64,000 bases of DNA from Pseudomonadales bacterium (GCA_019634925.1 JAHCAL010000001.1:124001-188000); one strand, 5' to 3'; numbered from the stretch's first letter, positions 38,415 through 50,754 are shown. The notes: a model not told the origin generated them from the letters alone. Program-made: numbers and translations.

Positions 38415-39353
38415 ATGAACACCAGCACCCATCAGCGCACGCTGAAGAACGTCATTCGGGCGACCGGCGTGGGCCTCCACTCCGGCGCAGAGATCATGCT
38501 CACGCTGCGGCCGGCACCGCCCGACCACGGCATCGTGTTCGTCCGCACCGATCTCGAGCCCGCCGTCTGCCTGCCGGCCTGCATCGACCGGCTGGGCGGT
38601 ACCCACCTCAGCACCGCGCTCAGCGACGGGCAGGCGACCGTCGGCACCGTGGAACACCTCATGGCGGCGTTCTGCGGCCTCGGCATCGACAACGTTCGGG
38701 TCGAAGTCGACGCGGCCGAACTGCCGATCATGGATGGCAGTGCGAGCCCGTTCGTGTTCCTGCTGCAGGCCGCCGGCATCGCGACCCAGCCGGCGCCGCG
38801 CCGGTTCCTGCGTATCCTCGAGCCGGTCACGTTCGTGGATGGTCCCACGCGCGCGACGCTCGAACCATGGGACGGGATGCGCGTCGAGTACACGCTGGAA
38901 TACGACCACCCGGGGTTCCGCGGTCAGCGCAGGACAGCGGCGGTAGATGTCGATCGGACCCGGTTCGTGCGCGAAATCGCGCGGGCGCGCACCTTCGGAT
39001 TCCTGTCCGACCGCGACCGCATGAAAGGCATGAACGCGGCGCGTCCCGGCGGCACGCCGGGTGCTGTGCGCGACAACGTGGTGGTGCTCGACGAATGCGC
39101 GGTATCGAACGGGCAGGGGCTCCGGTTCGCCGACGAGTTCGTCATGCACCGGATCCTCGATGCGATCGGCGACCTGTATCTGCTCGGCCATCCGATCATC
39201 GGGGCGTTTCGCGGCTTCCGGTCGGGGCACGGCACCAATGCGGGCCTGCTGCGGGCACTCATGGCCGAGCGCGCGGCGTGGGAACTGGTGACCTTCGAAA
39301 CGCCGGCGGACCTGCCTGGCGCGCTCGGCCGCGCCATCCCCGAGATTGCCTAG
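38415..39353 (+). CDS. lpxC: UDP-3-O-acyl-N-acetylglucosamine deacetylase LpxC
   Basis: 312 residues. Zinc ligands are in VGTVEHLMAAF and in DEFVMHRILDAIGDL, and the general acid histidine is in SGHGTNAGLL. It carries out the committed step of lipid A synthesis in the cytosol. It follows ftsZ by 212 nt, as in most gammaproteobacteria. The length is close to the 305 of E. coli. The E. coli-type C-terminal FtsH degron is not obvious, as the end reads RAIPEIA. Confidence 0.97.
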   Translation: MNTSTHQRTLKNVIRATGVGLHSGAEIMLTLRPAPPDHGIVFVRTDLEPAVCLPACIDRLGGTHLSTALSDGQATVGTVEHLMAAFCGLGIDNVRVEVDAAELPIMDGSASPFVFLLQAAGIATQPAPRRFLRILEPVTFVDGPTRATLEPWDGMRVEYTLEYDHPGFRGQRRTAAVDVDRTRFVREIARARTFGFLSDRDRMKGMNAARPGGTPGAVRDNVVVLDECAVSNGQGLRFADEFVMHRILDAIGDLYLLGHPIIGAFRGFRSGHGTNAGLLRALMAERAAWELVTFETPADLPGALGRAIPEIA

Positions 39354-39396
39354 CAGTTCGCATTTTCCACCGCCCTGATCCGGCAGACTCCCGTCG

Positions 39397-39729
39397 TCAT
39401 TCGGGCGGCGGATCTGCAGCATGGGCCGACGAAACCCTGATCGAGAGCGTGGTCACGCCGCGAAAGTCGCCAAGCTGGGTGAGATCCGCGAGAAGCCCGG
39501 GCGCCATGAAGCGCAGGCGGGTGGCGCTGCCCGCGCTGCCGCAGGCGATGATCGCCACGTTTCCGCGTACGTCGACTACCCGGCAATCGCGAGCCAGGGG
39601 CTCCGGCAGCAGCGCGCGCAGCTGGCTGGTCCAGACTCGCTGGTCGCCCGCCCGTTTGAGCAGCTTCTGCAGCGGCCCGAATCCGCGGTAGCGCTCGGCC
39701 AGGAGATCGTCTATCTTCCGTCTCGACAT
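39397..39729 (-). CDS. dciA: DciA-like protein (DUF721)
   Basis: 110 residues beginning MSRRKIDDLLAERYRGFGPLQKLL, with the domain core WTSQLRALLPEPLARDCRVVDVRGN. DUF721/DciA proteins load the replicative helicase DnaB in bacteria without DnaC. This is the usual place, between lpxC and the M23 peptidase-secA pair, on the opposite strand. It converges on lpxC with a 43 nt gap. The short form lacks a long disordered C-tail. Confidence 0.85.
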   Translation of the reverse strand: MSRRKIDDLLAERYRGFGPLQKLLKRAGDQRVWTSQLRALLPEPLARDCRVVDVRGNVAIIACGSAGSATRLRFMAPGLLADLTQLGDFRGVTTLSIRVSSAHAADPPPE

Positions 39730-39911
39730 TTGAGCGTCTGCTCCCGGTACCCGGGGCCGTTCGTGGGGATCCTGCCCCGGTCGGCCGATAATAACGATTC
39801 CGGACCGGCGCGACGTGGAGGCGGGGTGGTGATTGCGTCCGTGCGCGGCTCGTTGCGCTGCACAGGCCCGTACCGCTCGGACTGTATCACCGATTCGGCG
39901 ATGACATCCGC

Positions 39912-40820
39912 ATGAAGATCATCTTGCTCAGGGACTCGGGCAGGACGCGAACAGTGCGTCTTACGCGCCCGCGCCTCGCCGCCTTCGGTTGCCTCTGTTT
40001 CTCGTTGCTCCTCCTGCCTCTGCTCACCGCCTTCCATCTGCGCACCGCCGGTACCGTCGACCAGGATCTCATCGCACACTGGAAACACCAGGTCGCCGAA
40101 CAGCAGGAGGCACTTGCCGAAGTCCAGGATCTGTCCCGTGCCGAAGCGCAGGCGGTCGGCCGCCAGCTCGCCGGCATGCAGGCAAGACTCCTGCGCATGG
40201 AGGCACTCGGCGCCCGCGTGACCCACCTGGCGTCGCTCGAGGATGGCGAGTTCTCGTTCGACAATCCCCCGGCGCTCGGTGGGCCCGAGGTCGATTCCGA
40301 TCCGCTCCAGGGGCTGGAACTGCAGCGCGCACTGGCGGACCTCGCGTTCGGCCTCAAGCGTCGCGAAGCCGAACTCGGGATCCTCGAGGACCTGCTCGGC
40401 GAGCGGGAATTCCGCCAGTCCACGGAAATCGCTGGCCGCCCGGTGGCGCGTGGCTGGGTATCGTCCTCGTTCGGCAACCGGGTCGACCCGTTCACCGGTG
40501 GCCGGGCCTGGCATGCAGGCATCGATTTCTCGGCGCGGCGCGGCACGGAAGTGCTGGCGGCGGCGGGTGGCGTGGTGATCTACGCGGACTACCGCGCCGA
40601 CTACGGCCATACCATCGAGATCAACCACGGCGACGGCTACGTGACGCGCTACGCGCATCAGCACGAGCTCAAGGTCGCCGTCGGCGACGTCGTCAAGCGC
40701 GGCCAGGTGATCGGTACGGTCGGGTCCACCGGTCGCGCGTCCGGTGCACACCTGCACTTCGAAGTCATGAAAAACGGCCGCCAGGTCGACCCGCGCCGGT
40801 ACATCGCCCGCAGTATCTGA
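39912..40820 (+). CDS. Membrane-anchored M23 (LytM) endopeptidase
   Basis: 302 residues. A basic N-tail, one membrane helix (residues about 23-43), a coiled coil (about 50-160, rich in E, Q, L and A) and a C-terminal M23 domain (about 175-300). The zinc site is complete: RAWHAGIDFSA gives H and D, GAHLHFEV gives the HxH, and YAHQ supplies the second catalytic histidine. It should cleave peptide cross-links, unlike the degenerate LytM factors such as EnvC. The place before secA is conserved. A 182 nt divergent gap separates it from dciA. Confidence 0.92.
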   Translation: MKIILLRDSGRTRTVRLTRPRLAAFGCLCFSLLLLPLLTAFHLRTAGTVDQDLIAHWKHQVAEQQEALAEVQDLSRAEAQAVGRQLAGMQARLLRMEALGARVTHLASLEDGEFSFDNPPALGGPEVDSDPLQGLELQRALADLAFGLKRREAELGILEDLLGEREFRQSTEIAGRPVARGWVSSSFGNRVDPFTGGRAWHAGIDFSARRGTEVLAAAGGVVIYADYRADYGHTIEINHGDGYVTRYAHQHELKVAVGDVVKRGQVIGTVGSTGRASGAHLHFEVMKNGRQVDPRRYIARSI

Positions 40821-40979
40821 CCCTGTCCGCCCGACCGGCGCGGCGGCTCGCGGCAGCACGTGCCGACGTATCTCAGGGATCGGGCGGATTCGACCGCCGG
40901 TTGAATTAGCCCCGGCGCACCCCATTTTCACCTTCAACGCGGTAAGATGCCGCCTTCTTCGAGACGGACGTCGTAAGCC

Positions 40980-43760
<2,781 letters not shown>

Positions 43761-43761
43761 C

Positions 43762-44982
43762 ATGGCGGTCAACCTGCCGCCGCTCGGCGAGCTGCTGCCC
43801 GTCCCGGGCGTGGAGGTCGGTACAGCCTGCGCCGGCATCAAGCAGAAGGTGCGCGACGACCTGACCGTGCTGCTGCTGGCCGAGGGCTCGACCGTCGCCG
43901 GTGTGTTCACCCGGAACGCGTTCCGCGCCGCGCCGGTGCAGCTGGCCGAGGCGGCGATCGCGCGCGGCGGCGTGCGTGCGCTGGTCATCAACAGCGGCAA
44001 CGCAAACGCCGCGACGGGCGAGCCGGGCCTCGCCGACGCGCGGGCGATCACCGCGGCGCTGGAGGCGAAGGCAGGGCTCCCAACCGGATCCACGATGCCG
44101 TTCTCGACCGGCGTGATCGGCGTCCGCCTGCCCGTCGAGCGGATCGTCACGGCGCTCGACACCGCGCTGTCGCGGGCGCGCCCCGGCGCCTGGCCCGAGG
44201 CCGCGCACGCCATCATGACCACCGACACAGGCCCGAAAGCGCTCTCGCGGCGGGCGAACGTCGCCGGGGTCGAGGTGACGCTGACCGGCATCGCCAAGGG
44301 CGCCGGCATGATCAAGCCGGACATGGCCACCATGCTCGGCTACATCGCGACCGACGCCGCCGTCTCGGCCGAGTGCCTCGCCGCGCTGACGCGCCAGGTG
44401 GCGGACGCGAGTTTCAACCGCATTACCATCGACGGCGACACGTCGACCAACGACTCGTTCGTCGTCTGTGCGTCCGGGGCCGCCGCCAACCGGCCGCTCA
44501 CGAGCCCGGCCTCGCCCGGCTACGCCGAGTTCGCCGCGGCGCTCGAAGCCGTGGCGGTCGAGCTCGCCCAGCGCATCATCCGCGACGCCGAGGGTGCGAC
44601 CAAGTTCGTCACCGTGCGCGTGCAGGGCGGCGCCACGCCGGCCGAGTGCCTGCAGGTCGCCTACACCATCGCCGAGTCGCCGTTGATCAAGACCGCGGTC
44701 TTCGCCGGCGACCCGAACTGGGGCCGGTTCTGCATGGCCATCGGCCGCGCGGGCCTGCCCGCGCTCGACACTACCCGGGTGAATCTGTACCTCGACGACG
44801 TCTGTGTCGCGCGCGGCGGGCTCATGTCCGAGGAGTACCGCGAGGCGATGGGCGCGGCCGTCATGGCGCGCGACGAGTTCGAGGTGCGTGTGGAACTCGG
44901 CCGCGGGACCGCCGAGCAGGTGGTGTGGACTTCGGATCTGTCCTACGACTACGTGAAGATCAACGCCGAGTACCGGACCTGA
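43762..44982 (+). CDS. argJ: Ornithine acetyltransferase/N-acetylglutamate synthase ArgJ
   Basis: 406 residues. The self-cleavage site lies in GMIKPDMATMLGYIATDA, where the threonine of MATML becomes the N-terminal nucleophile of the beta chain. It recycles acetyl groups between N-acetylornithine and glutamate in arginine synthesis, and may also use acetyl-CoA. It starts 1 nt after the secA stop, an order seen in pseudomonads and relatives. It converges on yacG. Confidence 0.96.
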   Translation: MAVNLPPLGELLPVPGVEVGTACAGIKQKVRDDLTVLLLAEGSTVAGVFTRNAFRAAPVQLAEAAIARGGVRALVINSGNANAATGEPGLADARAITAALEAKAGLPTGSTMPFSTGVIGVRLPVERIVTALDTALSRARPGAWPEAAHAIMTTDTGPKALSRRANVAGVEVTLTGIAKGAGMIKPDMATMLGYIATDAAVSAECLAALTRQVADASFNRITIDGDTSTNDSFVVCASGAAANRPLTSPASPGYAEFAAALEAVAVELAQRIIRDAEGATKFVTVRVQGGATPAECLQVAYTIAESPLIKTAVFAGDPNWGRFCMAIGRAGLPALDTTRVNLYLDDVCVARGGLMSEEYREAMGAAVMARDEFEVRVELGRGTAEQVVWTSDLSYDYVKINAEYRT

Positions 44983-45006
44983 TCGGCCGGTTGCGGATCC
45001 CGGCGT

Positions 45007-45213
45007 TCAGTCGCGCTCGGGATCCTCGGACAGTACGTCGTCGGTATCCGCATCCCCCGGAATCCGGTGGTCCTCCGCCGCCCAGGCGCCGAGGTCGATC
45101 AGCTTGCAGCGCTCGGAGCAGAACGGCCGGAAGGCGTTGCCCGACGTCCATTTGACCGCCTTGCCGCAGGTCGGGCAGCGCACGATGCGCGGCGGATTGA
45201 CTTCGCCCGCCAT
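45007..45213 (-). CDS. yacG: DNA gyrase inhibitor YacG
   Basis: 68 residues with a four-cysteine zinc knuckle (RCPTCGK at about residue 13 and [12 protein letters not shown] at about 31) and an acidic C-terminal tail. YacG binds the GyrB C-terminal region and inhibits DNA binding by gyrase. It stands 2 nt after pilD. In pseudomonads coaE lies between pilD and yacG, and it is absent here. Confidence 0.93.
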   Translation of the reverse strand: MAGEVNPPRIVRCPTCGKAVKWTSGNAFRPFCSERCKLIDLGAWAAEDHRIPGDADTDDVLSEDPERD

Positions 45214-45215
45214 GT

Positions 45216-46112
45216 TCAGCCGCCGAGGAAGAAGCCGACGACCAGCTCGCGCTCGACGAGCGCACACCAGCCGCCGATGGCGAGAAACGGCCCGAACGGT
45301 ACCGGCTGGCCTGCCGTGCGTCGGCCTGTGACGGCCGTGCCGAGCGCGTAGGCCAGGCCCGCGAGTGCCGCGATCAGCAGCGTGGCCGGCAGCACCTGCC
45401 AGCCGAGCCAGGCGCCGATGGCGCCGAGCAGCTTGAAGTCGCCGTAGCCCATGCCTTCCTTGCCGGTGACCAGCTTGAAGCCCCAATAGACGCTCCACAG
45501 CACGCCGTAGCCGGCCACGGCGCCGATGATCGCGTCGGTCGGCGTCGTGATGCCGCCGAACACGCTGACCAGCAGGCCGAGCCACAGGAGCGGCAGGGTC
45601 AGCTGGTCGGGCAGGAGCTGGGTGTCGAAGTCGATGAAGGTGAGCGCGAGCAGCGTCCAGGTGAATGCGAGTGCGGCGAGCGCGAGCCAGGTGAAGCCGA
45701 GCAGCGCGACGACCGCGAGCGTGCAGAGGGCGGTCAGCAGTTCGACCAGCGGGTAGCGCACGCTGATCGCGCTGGCGCAGCTACTGCAGCGGCCGCGCAG
45801 CGCGAGCCAGCTCAGCACCGGCACGTTTTCCCAGGCGCGGATCTGGTGGCCGCAGTGCGGGCAGCGCGAGCGCGGCACCATGAGGTTGAACGGCGCCGCG
45901 TCGGCGGTATCGGGTTCGGTGAGGTCGATGTTCGGGTCGAGGTCTGCACCGTCCGCTGCGAGGAACGCGCTCGCCTCCGCGCGCCACTGCCGGTCGAGCA
46001 TGATCGGGAGCCGGTGGATCACGACGTTCAGAAAGCTGCCGACGCAGAGCCCGAGCCACACCGCGCCGGCCAGACCGAGCCAGCCCCATGAGAGGAGGAG
46101 TGCGCCGGACAT
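45216..46112 (-). CDS. pilD: Type IV prepilin peptidase/N-methyltransferase PilD
   Basis: 298 residues. The N-terminal methyltransferase half carries two CxxC pairs (CPHCGHQI and CSSCASAI). Catalytic aspartates lie in [11 protein letters not shown] and [12 protein letters not shown]. About eight membrane helices are visible. It cleaves and N-methylates type IV prepilins and type II secretion pseudopilins. Its likely substrates are encoded at 49623 and 50311. A loop of about 20 acidic residues before the first CxxC is longer than in E. coli PppA. Confidence 0.96.
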   Translation of the reverse strand: MSGALLLSWGWLGLAGAVWLGLCVGSFLNVVIHRLPIMLDRQWRAEASAFLAADGADLDPNIDLTEPDTADAAPFNLMVPRSRCPHCGHQIRAWENVPVLSWLALRGRCSSCASAISVRYPLVELLTALCTLAVVALLGFTWLALAALAFTWTLLALTFIDFDTQLLPDQLTLPLLWLGLLVSVFGGITTPTDAIIGAVAGYGVLWSVYWGFKLVTGKEGMGYGDFKLLGAIGAWLGWQVLPATLLIAALAGLAYALGTAVTGRRTAGQPVPFGPFLAIGGWCALVERELVVGFFLGG

Positions 46113-46144
46113 CCGTATCCGCCGTGAGGTGTGCGCGGGCGGGA

Positions 46145-47359
46145 TCAGCCGCCCACGACCGCACCCAGCTGGAAGATCGGCAGGTACATGGCGATGATCA
46201 GGCCGCCGACCAGCACGCCGAGCACCGACATGATCATCGGCTCCATCAGCGCGGTGAGGTTGTCGACCGCATTGTCGACCTGTTCCTCGTAGTAGGTGGC
46301 GGCCTTGTCGAGCATGGAATCCAGCGCGCCGGCTTCTTCGCCGATGGCGACCATCTGGTTGACCATGTTCGGGAACACGCCCGTGCTGCGCATGGAGAAG
46401 TTCAGCTGCTGACCGGTGGAGACGTCGTCGCGCACCCGGTACACGGCGTTCACGTAGACCGAGTTGCCGGTGGCGCCGGCGACGGAATTGAGGGCATCGA
46501 CCAGTGGCACGCCCGCGGCGAAGGTCGTCGAGAGCGTGCGCGCGTACCGCGCGACCGCGGATTTCTCGATGATGTTGCCGACGATCGGCGTCTTGAGCGC
46601 GATCCGGTCAATGGTGTCGCGCATGCGCTTGGAACGCTTGTAGGCGGCGGTGAATGCCCAGCCGGCGCCGAACGCGCCGAACAGGATGATCAGCCACCAA
46701 TCCTGGGTGAATTCTGAGATCCCGATCACCATGCGCGTGAACGCCGGCAGCTCTGCGCCGAAACCTGCGAATACCTGTTCGAACTGCGGCACCACCTTGA
46801 TGAGCAGGATGCCGGACACGATGAAGGCGACGATCAGGACCGCGGCCGGATAGGTCATCGCCTTGCGCACCTTGGCCTTCAGCGACTCGGTCTTTTCCTT
46901 GTAGGTGGCGATCCGGTCGAGCATGGTCTCGAGCGAACCCGACTGTTCGCCTGCCTCGACCAGGTTGCAGAACAGGTCGTCGAACTGGAGCGGATGCTTG
47001 CGCAGCGCGCCCGCGAAGTTGCCGCCGCCGGCGACGTCGTTCCTGATCGCGCGGATCAGTTCCGCGAGCTTCGGCTTGTCCACGCCGTCGGCGACGATGT
47101 CGAACGACTGCACCAGCGGCACGCCGGCGCGCATCATGGTGGCCATCTGGCGGACGAACAGCGCGATGTCGGCCGGGGTGACCTTGCCGCCGCCGCCGAA
47201 CGAGAATGCACGGCCCTTCCGGCGGATCTTCTGGGTATTGATGCCCTGCCGGCGCAGTTCGGCCTTGGCGAGGTTCGGGTTGGTGCTCGAGATCTCGCCC
47301 TTGGTCTTGCGACCCTGGCGGTCGGTTCCTTCCCAGACGAATACCGCTGTCTCGGCCAT
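46145..47359 (-). CDS. pilC: Type IV pilus platform protein PilC
   Basis: 404 residues with two GspF domains (about 70-195 and 270-395) and three membrane helices. The family blocks VPLVQSFDIVADGVDKPKL-type and GEEAGALDSMLDKAATYYEE are present. PilC couples PilB/PilT hydrolysis to pilin insertion in the inner membrane. It lies 4 nt after pilB and 32 nt before pilD. Confidence 0.96.
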   Translation of the reverse strand: MAETAVFVWEGTDRQGRKTKGEISSTNPNLAKAELRRQGINTQKIRRKGRAFSFGGGGKVTPADIALFVRQMATMMRAGVPLVQSFDIVADGVDKPKLAELIRAIRNDVAGGGNFAGALRKHPLQFDDLFCNLVEAGEQSGSLETMLDRIATYKEKTESLKAKVRKAMTYPAAVLIVAFIVSGILLIKVVPQFEQVFAGFGAELPAFTRMVIGISEFTQDWWLIILFGAFGAGWAFTAAYKRSKRMRDTIDRIALKTPIVGNIIEKSAVARYARTLSTTFAAGVPLVDALNSVAGATGNSVYVNAVYRVRDDVSTGQQLNFSMRSTGVFPNMVNQMVAIGEEAGALDSMLDKAATYYEEQVDNAVDNLTALMEPMIMSVLGVLVGGLIIAMYLPIFQLGAVVGG

Positions 47360-47363
47360 CTGA

Positions 47364-49088
47364 TCAGTTTCCAGTGGTTACGCGGTTCACTTCAGCCAGC
47401 CCCGTCACGCCCTGGATGACCTTTTCGAGGCCGGAGGCGCGCAGGTCGTTGAACCCGAGCGCCCGTGCCTGCGTGGCGAGTTCGATGCTGTTCCCGTCCT
47501 CCATGATAATGCGGGACATCTCCTTCGTAATTTTAACCACTTCATAAATCCCGACTCTGCCCTTGTAGCCTTCCTTGCACTTCGGGCAGCCCTTCAGGTT
47601 CGGTTCGTAGACCTGGAAACCGGTCGAAATCTGCTCCTCCGAGAAGCCCTCGGCCCGCAACGTATCGTGCGGCACGTCGATCGGCTGCTTGCAGGCCGTG
47701 CAGAGCCGGCGCGCCAGGCGCTGGGCGATGATCAGGCTCACGCTGGTCGCCAGGTTGAACGCCGGTACGCCCATGTTCCTGAGGCGCGTCAGCGTCTCGG
47801 CCGCGGAGTTGGTGTGCAGGGTGGAGAGCACCAGGTGGCCGGTCTGGGCGGCCTTGACCGCGATCTCGGCGGTCTCGAGGTCGCGGATCTCGCCCACCAT
47901 CACCACGTCCGGGTCCTGGCGCAGGAACGAACGCAGCGCGGAGGCGAAGTCGAGGCCGACCCGGTGGTTGACGTTGACCTGGTTGATGCCTTCCAGGTTG
48001 ATCTCCACCGGGTCCTCGGCGGTCGCGATGTTACGCTCCGCGGTGTTGAGGATGTTGAGGCCGGTGTAGAGCGTGACCGTCTTGCCGCTGCCGGTGGGTC
48101 CGGTGACCAGGATCATGCCCTGCGGCTGGTCTAGCGCGTCGAGCAGCAGGGTCTGCTGGCCCGGCTCGAAGCCGAGCGCGTTGATGCCGAGCTTGGCGCT
48201 CGAAGGATCGAGGATCCGCAGCACCACCTTTTCGCCCCAAAGCGTCGGCAGCGTGTTCACGCGGAAGTCGATGGAGCGGGTCTTGGACAGCTTCATCTTG
48301 ATCCGGCCGTCCTGCGGGATGCGCCGTTCGGAGATGTCGAGTTCGGCCATGACCTTGAGGCGCGCGGCGAGGCGTGTGCCGAGGCTCGCCGGCGGACTCG
48401 CGACCTGGTGCAGGATGCCGTCGGTGCGGAACCGGACACGATAGGTCTTCTCGTACGGTTCGAAGTGGATGTCCGACGAGCCGCCCTTGATGGCGTCGAG
48501 CAGCATCTTGTTGATGAACCGCACCACCGGCGTGTCGTCTGTGGCGCTGCGGACGTCGACGTCGTCGTCCTTGGCCTCGTCGAACGCCTCCAGGTCGAGG
48601 TCATCGAGGCCTTCGTCGCCCAGGTCACCGAGGCCGTCGTCCTCCTCGCGCTTGAGATACGACTCGATCAGCTGGGCGAGCTTGTCCTCCTCGACCAGCA
48701 CCGCCTCGGTGGAAACCCCGGTCTGGAACTTGATCTCGTCCAGGCCCTGCAGGTTGGTGGGGTCGGATACGGCGACGTAGAGCCGCGTGCCGCGCCGGAT
48801 CAGCGGCAGCGCGTGGTGTTTCTTGATCAGGGATTCCTTGACCAGCCCTTTCGGGATGGCTTCGGAATCAAAGGCGTCGAGGTCGAACAGCGGTACGCCG
48901 AATTCCTCGGCCGCGCGGACCGCCACCACGCGCGAGTCGACCAGCTGGTTGCGCACCAGGTAGGACACCAGCGGCACGGCCGACAGCCGCGCCTCCTGCG
49001 ACGAGCGCTGCGCGGTCTCGGCATCGAGCAGCTGATCGTCGACCAGGCGCCTGGCCAGGCCGCTCAGCGATATCGGTTCAGAGGCCAT
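47364..49088 (-). CDS. pilB: Type IV pilus extension ATPase PilB
   Basis: 574 residues. An N-terminal MshEN-like domain (about 10-150) precedes the GspE ATPase with Walker A GPTGSGKTVTLY, the Asp box and Walker B MVGEIRDLETAEIA, and the zinc site CTACKQP...CPKCKEGYKGR. It powers pilus extension. It is transcribed away from pilA across a 534 nt gap. The acidic insert EEDDGLGDLGDEGLDDLDLE (about 145-165) is a local low-complexity stretch. Confidence 0.96.
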   Translation of the reverse strand: MASEPISLSGLARRLVDDQLLDAETAQRSSQEARLSAVPLVSYLVRNQLVDSRVVAVRAAEEFGVPLFDLDAFDSEAIPKGLVKESLIKKHHALPLIRRGTRLYVAVSDPTNLQGLDEIKFQTGVSTEAVLVEEDKLAQLIESYLKREEDDGLGDLGDEGLDDLDLEAFDEAKDDDVDVRSATDDTPVVRFINKMLLDAIKGGSSDIHFEPYEKTYRVRFRTDGILHQVASPPASLGTRLAARLKVMAELDISERRIPQDGRIKMKLSKTRSIDFRVNTLPTLWGEKVVLRILDPSSAKLGINALGFEPGQQTLLLDALDQPQGMILVTGPTGSGKTVTLYTGLNILNTAERNIATAEDPVEINLEGINQVNVNHRVGLDFASALRSFLRQDPDVVMVGEIRDLETAEIAVKAAQTGHLVLSTLHTNSAAETLTRLRNMGVPAFNLATSVSLIIAQRLARRLCTACKQPIDVPHDTLRAEGFSEEQISTGFQVYEPNLKGCPKCKEGYKGRVGIYEVVKITKEMSRIIMEDGNSIELATQARALGFNDLRASGLEKVIQGVTGLAEVNRVTTGN

Positions 49089-49219
49089 CTGGCAGGGACG
49101 TCCTTTTCTGCATGCCCTTCAGTCTAGTCCGGGTAAAGGTAACGGCGCGCGGCGGCGCGTGTCCAATGGCGCCGGGTGTTGGACCGGTTAACGGCATCAC
49201 AGTTTGCGCAGTTCGCGTC

Positions 49220-49245
49220 GATTCGTGGTGAAGATTCGTGGTGAA
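49220..49245. repeat. 13 bp direct duplication upstream of pilA
   Basis: GATTCGTGGTGAA occurs twice head to tail (49220-49232 and 49233-49245), perfectly conserved. It lies about 280 nt upstream of the pilA promoter and 130 nt upstream of pilB. The role is unknown; a regulator site or a recent duplication are both possible. Confidence 0.85.
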
Positions 49246-49523
49246 AAGGCGGCGCGACTGTGGGCGTTGCTGCCATGCTAACTCCAATGCTGGGTCGTCC
49301 GCATCGGGGGCGGGTGATCCCGGCGCCGCAGGGTGACGCATCCGGTCGCCATGCCGGGTTCCGGCAGTCACCGGGTGACGCGGCACGTCAACTCCTGACC
49401 GGTCAGCGACGCGCAGGGGCAGGGGCGATGGGCGTAGGCGCACCCGGGCCGTGCGGCCATTGGCGGGCTAACTGATTGAAAACAATATGGTTGGTCGACG
49501 GGATGCCAAGCGGCGGTCAGGGC

Positions 49524-49539
49524 TGGCACGCAGGTTGCT
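49524..49539 (+). promoter_or_regulatory. Sigma-54 (-24/-12) promoter of pilA
   Basis: TGGCACG, four bases, then TTGCT matches the RpoN consensus with correct GG-GC spacing. The expected start near 49550 leaves a leader of about 70 nt before pilA. In pseudomonads pilA is driven by RpoN with the PilSR two-component system. rpoN itself is at 3887. The PilR sites were not identified. Confidence 0.9.
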
Positions 49540-49622
49540 TTCTTTCCCGCGACGGCTCAGGCACGGCCGACGGTCGGACGTGCAGCCAGACGTTGAAAAC
49601 TGTTAACTGGAGACATCGAAAG

Positions 49623-50210
49623 ATGAAAAGACAGATTCAGAAGGGCTTCACCCTCATCGAACTGATGATCGTGGTAGCCATCATCGGGATTCTGGCTGCC
49701 GTGGCTCTGCCGGCGTATCAGAACTACATCATGAATGCGAATATGGCGAAGGTGAATTCGCACTATGAGGAAGCTGCTCGGTTCCTGCAGGCGGAGTTGC
49801 GCCGAATTCAAGCTGAAATCTCGATGGGGCGTATTGCCAACTTGACCGCCGCTAACGACCAATTCACCCAGGATGTGGTACTGAGCCGTCTGAATGGTCA
49901 GTCGGGCAATGTTCAGGCTCCGGGCGGTGGTCCTGCCTACCTCGCGGCGCATGACAACGCTACCGGAGCGGTAGGCGTGACGGTAACTGGCACGCTCCAG
50001 GCAGGGACGTGGGAAGCGGAAGTTACGCGGCCCGCGTACGGTGGATTCACGAGCACCGCAGCCATTCAGTCACAGCAGGCAATTGATGCTCAAAACCTCG
50101 CGAACTGGAATACGTGTGAAGCCGCCACGCCCGGACTGTGTGGTCCCCAGCCGACGCCGAGTGCCGGTGATGGTACGGCTTCGCAAACAGTTGCTTGGTC
50201 GAGCATTTAA
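49623..50210 (+). CDS. pilA: Type IV major pilin PilA
   Basis: 195 residues from ATG 49623. The leader is eight residues (MKRQIQKG) with cleavage before F. The mature N-terminus [20 protein letters not shown] has Glu5 and the hydrophobic assembly helix. Two cysteines near the C-terminus ([12 protein letters not shown]) probably close the D-loop disulfide. It is the pilus subunit and a substrate of PilD. The gene is clearly less GC-rich than its neighbours, which suggests allele exchange at this locus. GGAGA is 10 nt upstream. Confidence 0.95.
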   Translation: MKRQIQKGFTLIELMIVVAIIGILAAVALPAYQNYIMNANMAKVNSHYEEAARFLQAELRRIQAEISMGRIANLTAANDQFTQDVVLSRLNGQSGNVQAPGGGPAYLAAHDNATGAVGVTVTGTLQAGTWEAEVTRPAYGGFTSTAAIQSQQAIDAQNLANWNTCEAATPGLCGPQPTPSAGDGTASQTVAWSSI

Positions 50211-50252
50211 GTCCTAGCCTCTGTGGCTCAACTCGATTGTTCGTAAAGGGAC

Positions 50253-50279
50253 GACGACGGAGGCCTCGGCCCCGTCGTC
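50253..50279 (+). terminator. Terminator-like hairpin between the two pilins
   Basis: GACGACGG (50253-50260) pairs with CCGTCGTC (50272-50279) around an 11 nt loop, followed by TCTCTACCTT. It sits 43 nt after pilA and 32 nt before the second pilin. It probably lowers expression of the second gene relative to pilA. Confidence 0.6.
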
Positions 50280-50310
50280 TCTCTACCTTCGCGAAGAGGA
50301 AGAGTGGCGA

Positions 50311-50754
50311 ATGAACAAGAGTCGAGGATCGGCATCTGGATGGAGCTACGTCCGGAGGATAGAGGGTTCTAGGGTCAATGGGTTTACCTTAGTCGAGCTG
50401 ATGATCGCCGTTGCCATCATTGCAATACTCTCAGCGATCGCACTACCGCTCTATAACGGTTATATACGAACCTCGCAGGAAGGCGTCCTCGTCTACAACA
50501 TCTCTACCATCGAACTTTTTCAGGAAGATCGACGCCTTCGGCAAGGTGGATATCTCGTTGCAGCATCGAACCTTGCTCAGATTCAGGCAGAGATCGGCTG
50601 GCGGCCGGAGAGCGATGGCATCAGCTATTGCATTGCGAACGGCGGAGGTGCAGGCACCTACGACGTGATTGCGGAAGACGCAAGTGGGATGTCGATTTGT
50701 ATGCGATTTCCAGCGAAGACGCGTTGTAATGCGGTGCCGAGCGATTGCCCCTGA
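50311..50754 (+). CDS. Second type IV pilin-like protein
   Basis: 147 residues. The prepilin site is VNG before FTLVELMIAVAIIAILSAIA, with Glu5 present, after an unusually long leader of 24 residues with basic patches. The C-terminal half has four cysteines (SYCIA, SICMR, TRCNA, SDCP), so up to two disulfides. It could be a minor pilin, an alternative major pilin, or a PilE-like subunit. It lies after the hairpin that follows pilA and may be cotranscribed weakly. Its base composition resembles pilA and differs from core genes. A GAGGAAGAG ribosome site supports the ATG. Confidence 0.88.
   Translation: MNKSRGSASGWSYVRRIEGSRVNGFTLVELMIAVAIIAILSAIALPLYNGYIRTSQEGVLVYNISTIELFQEDRRLRQGGYLVAASNLAQIQAEIGWRPESDGISYCIANGGGAGTYDVIAEDASGMSICMRFPAKTRCNAVPSDCP

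Larger units (their letters stand above)
49089..49622 (+). other. 534 nt divergent region between pilB and pilA
   Basis: No gene is seen. It contains a 13 bp direct duplication (49220-49245), GGGTGACGC twice near 49332 and 49375, an AT-rich stretch at about 49472-49500 that could bend or bind regulators, and the sigma-54 promoter of pilA at 49524. The frame that runs open through the end of this region into pilA is fortuitous. Confidence 0.7.
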
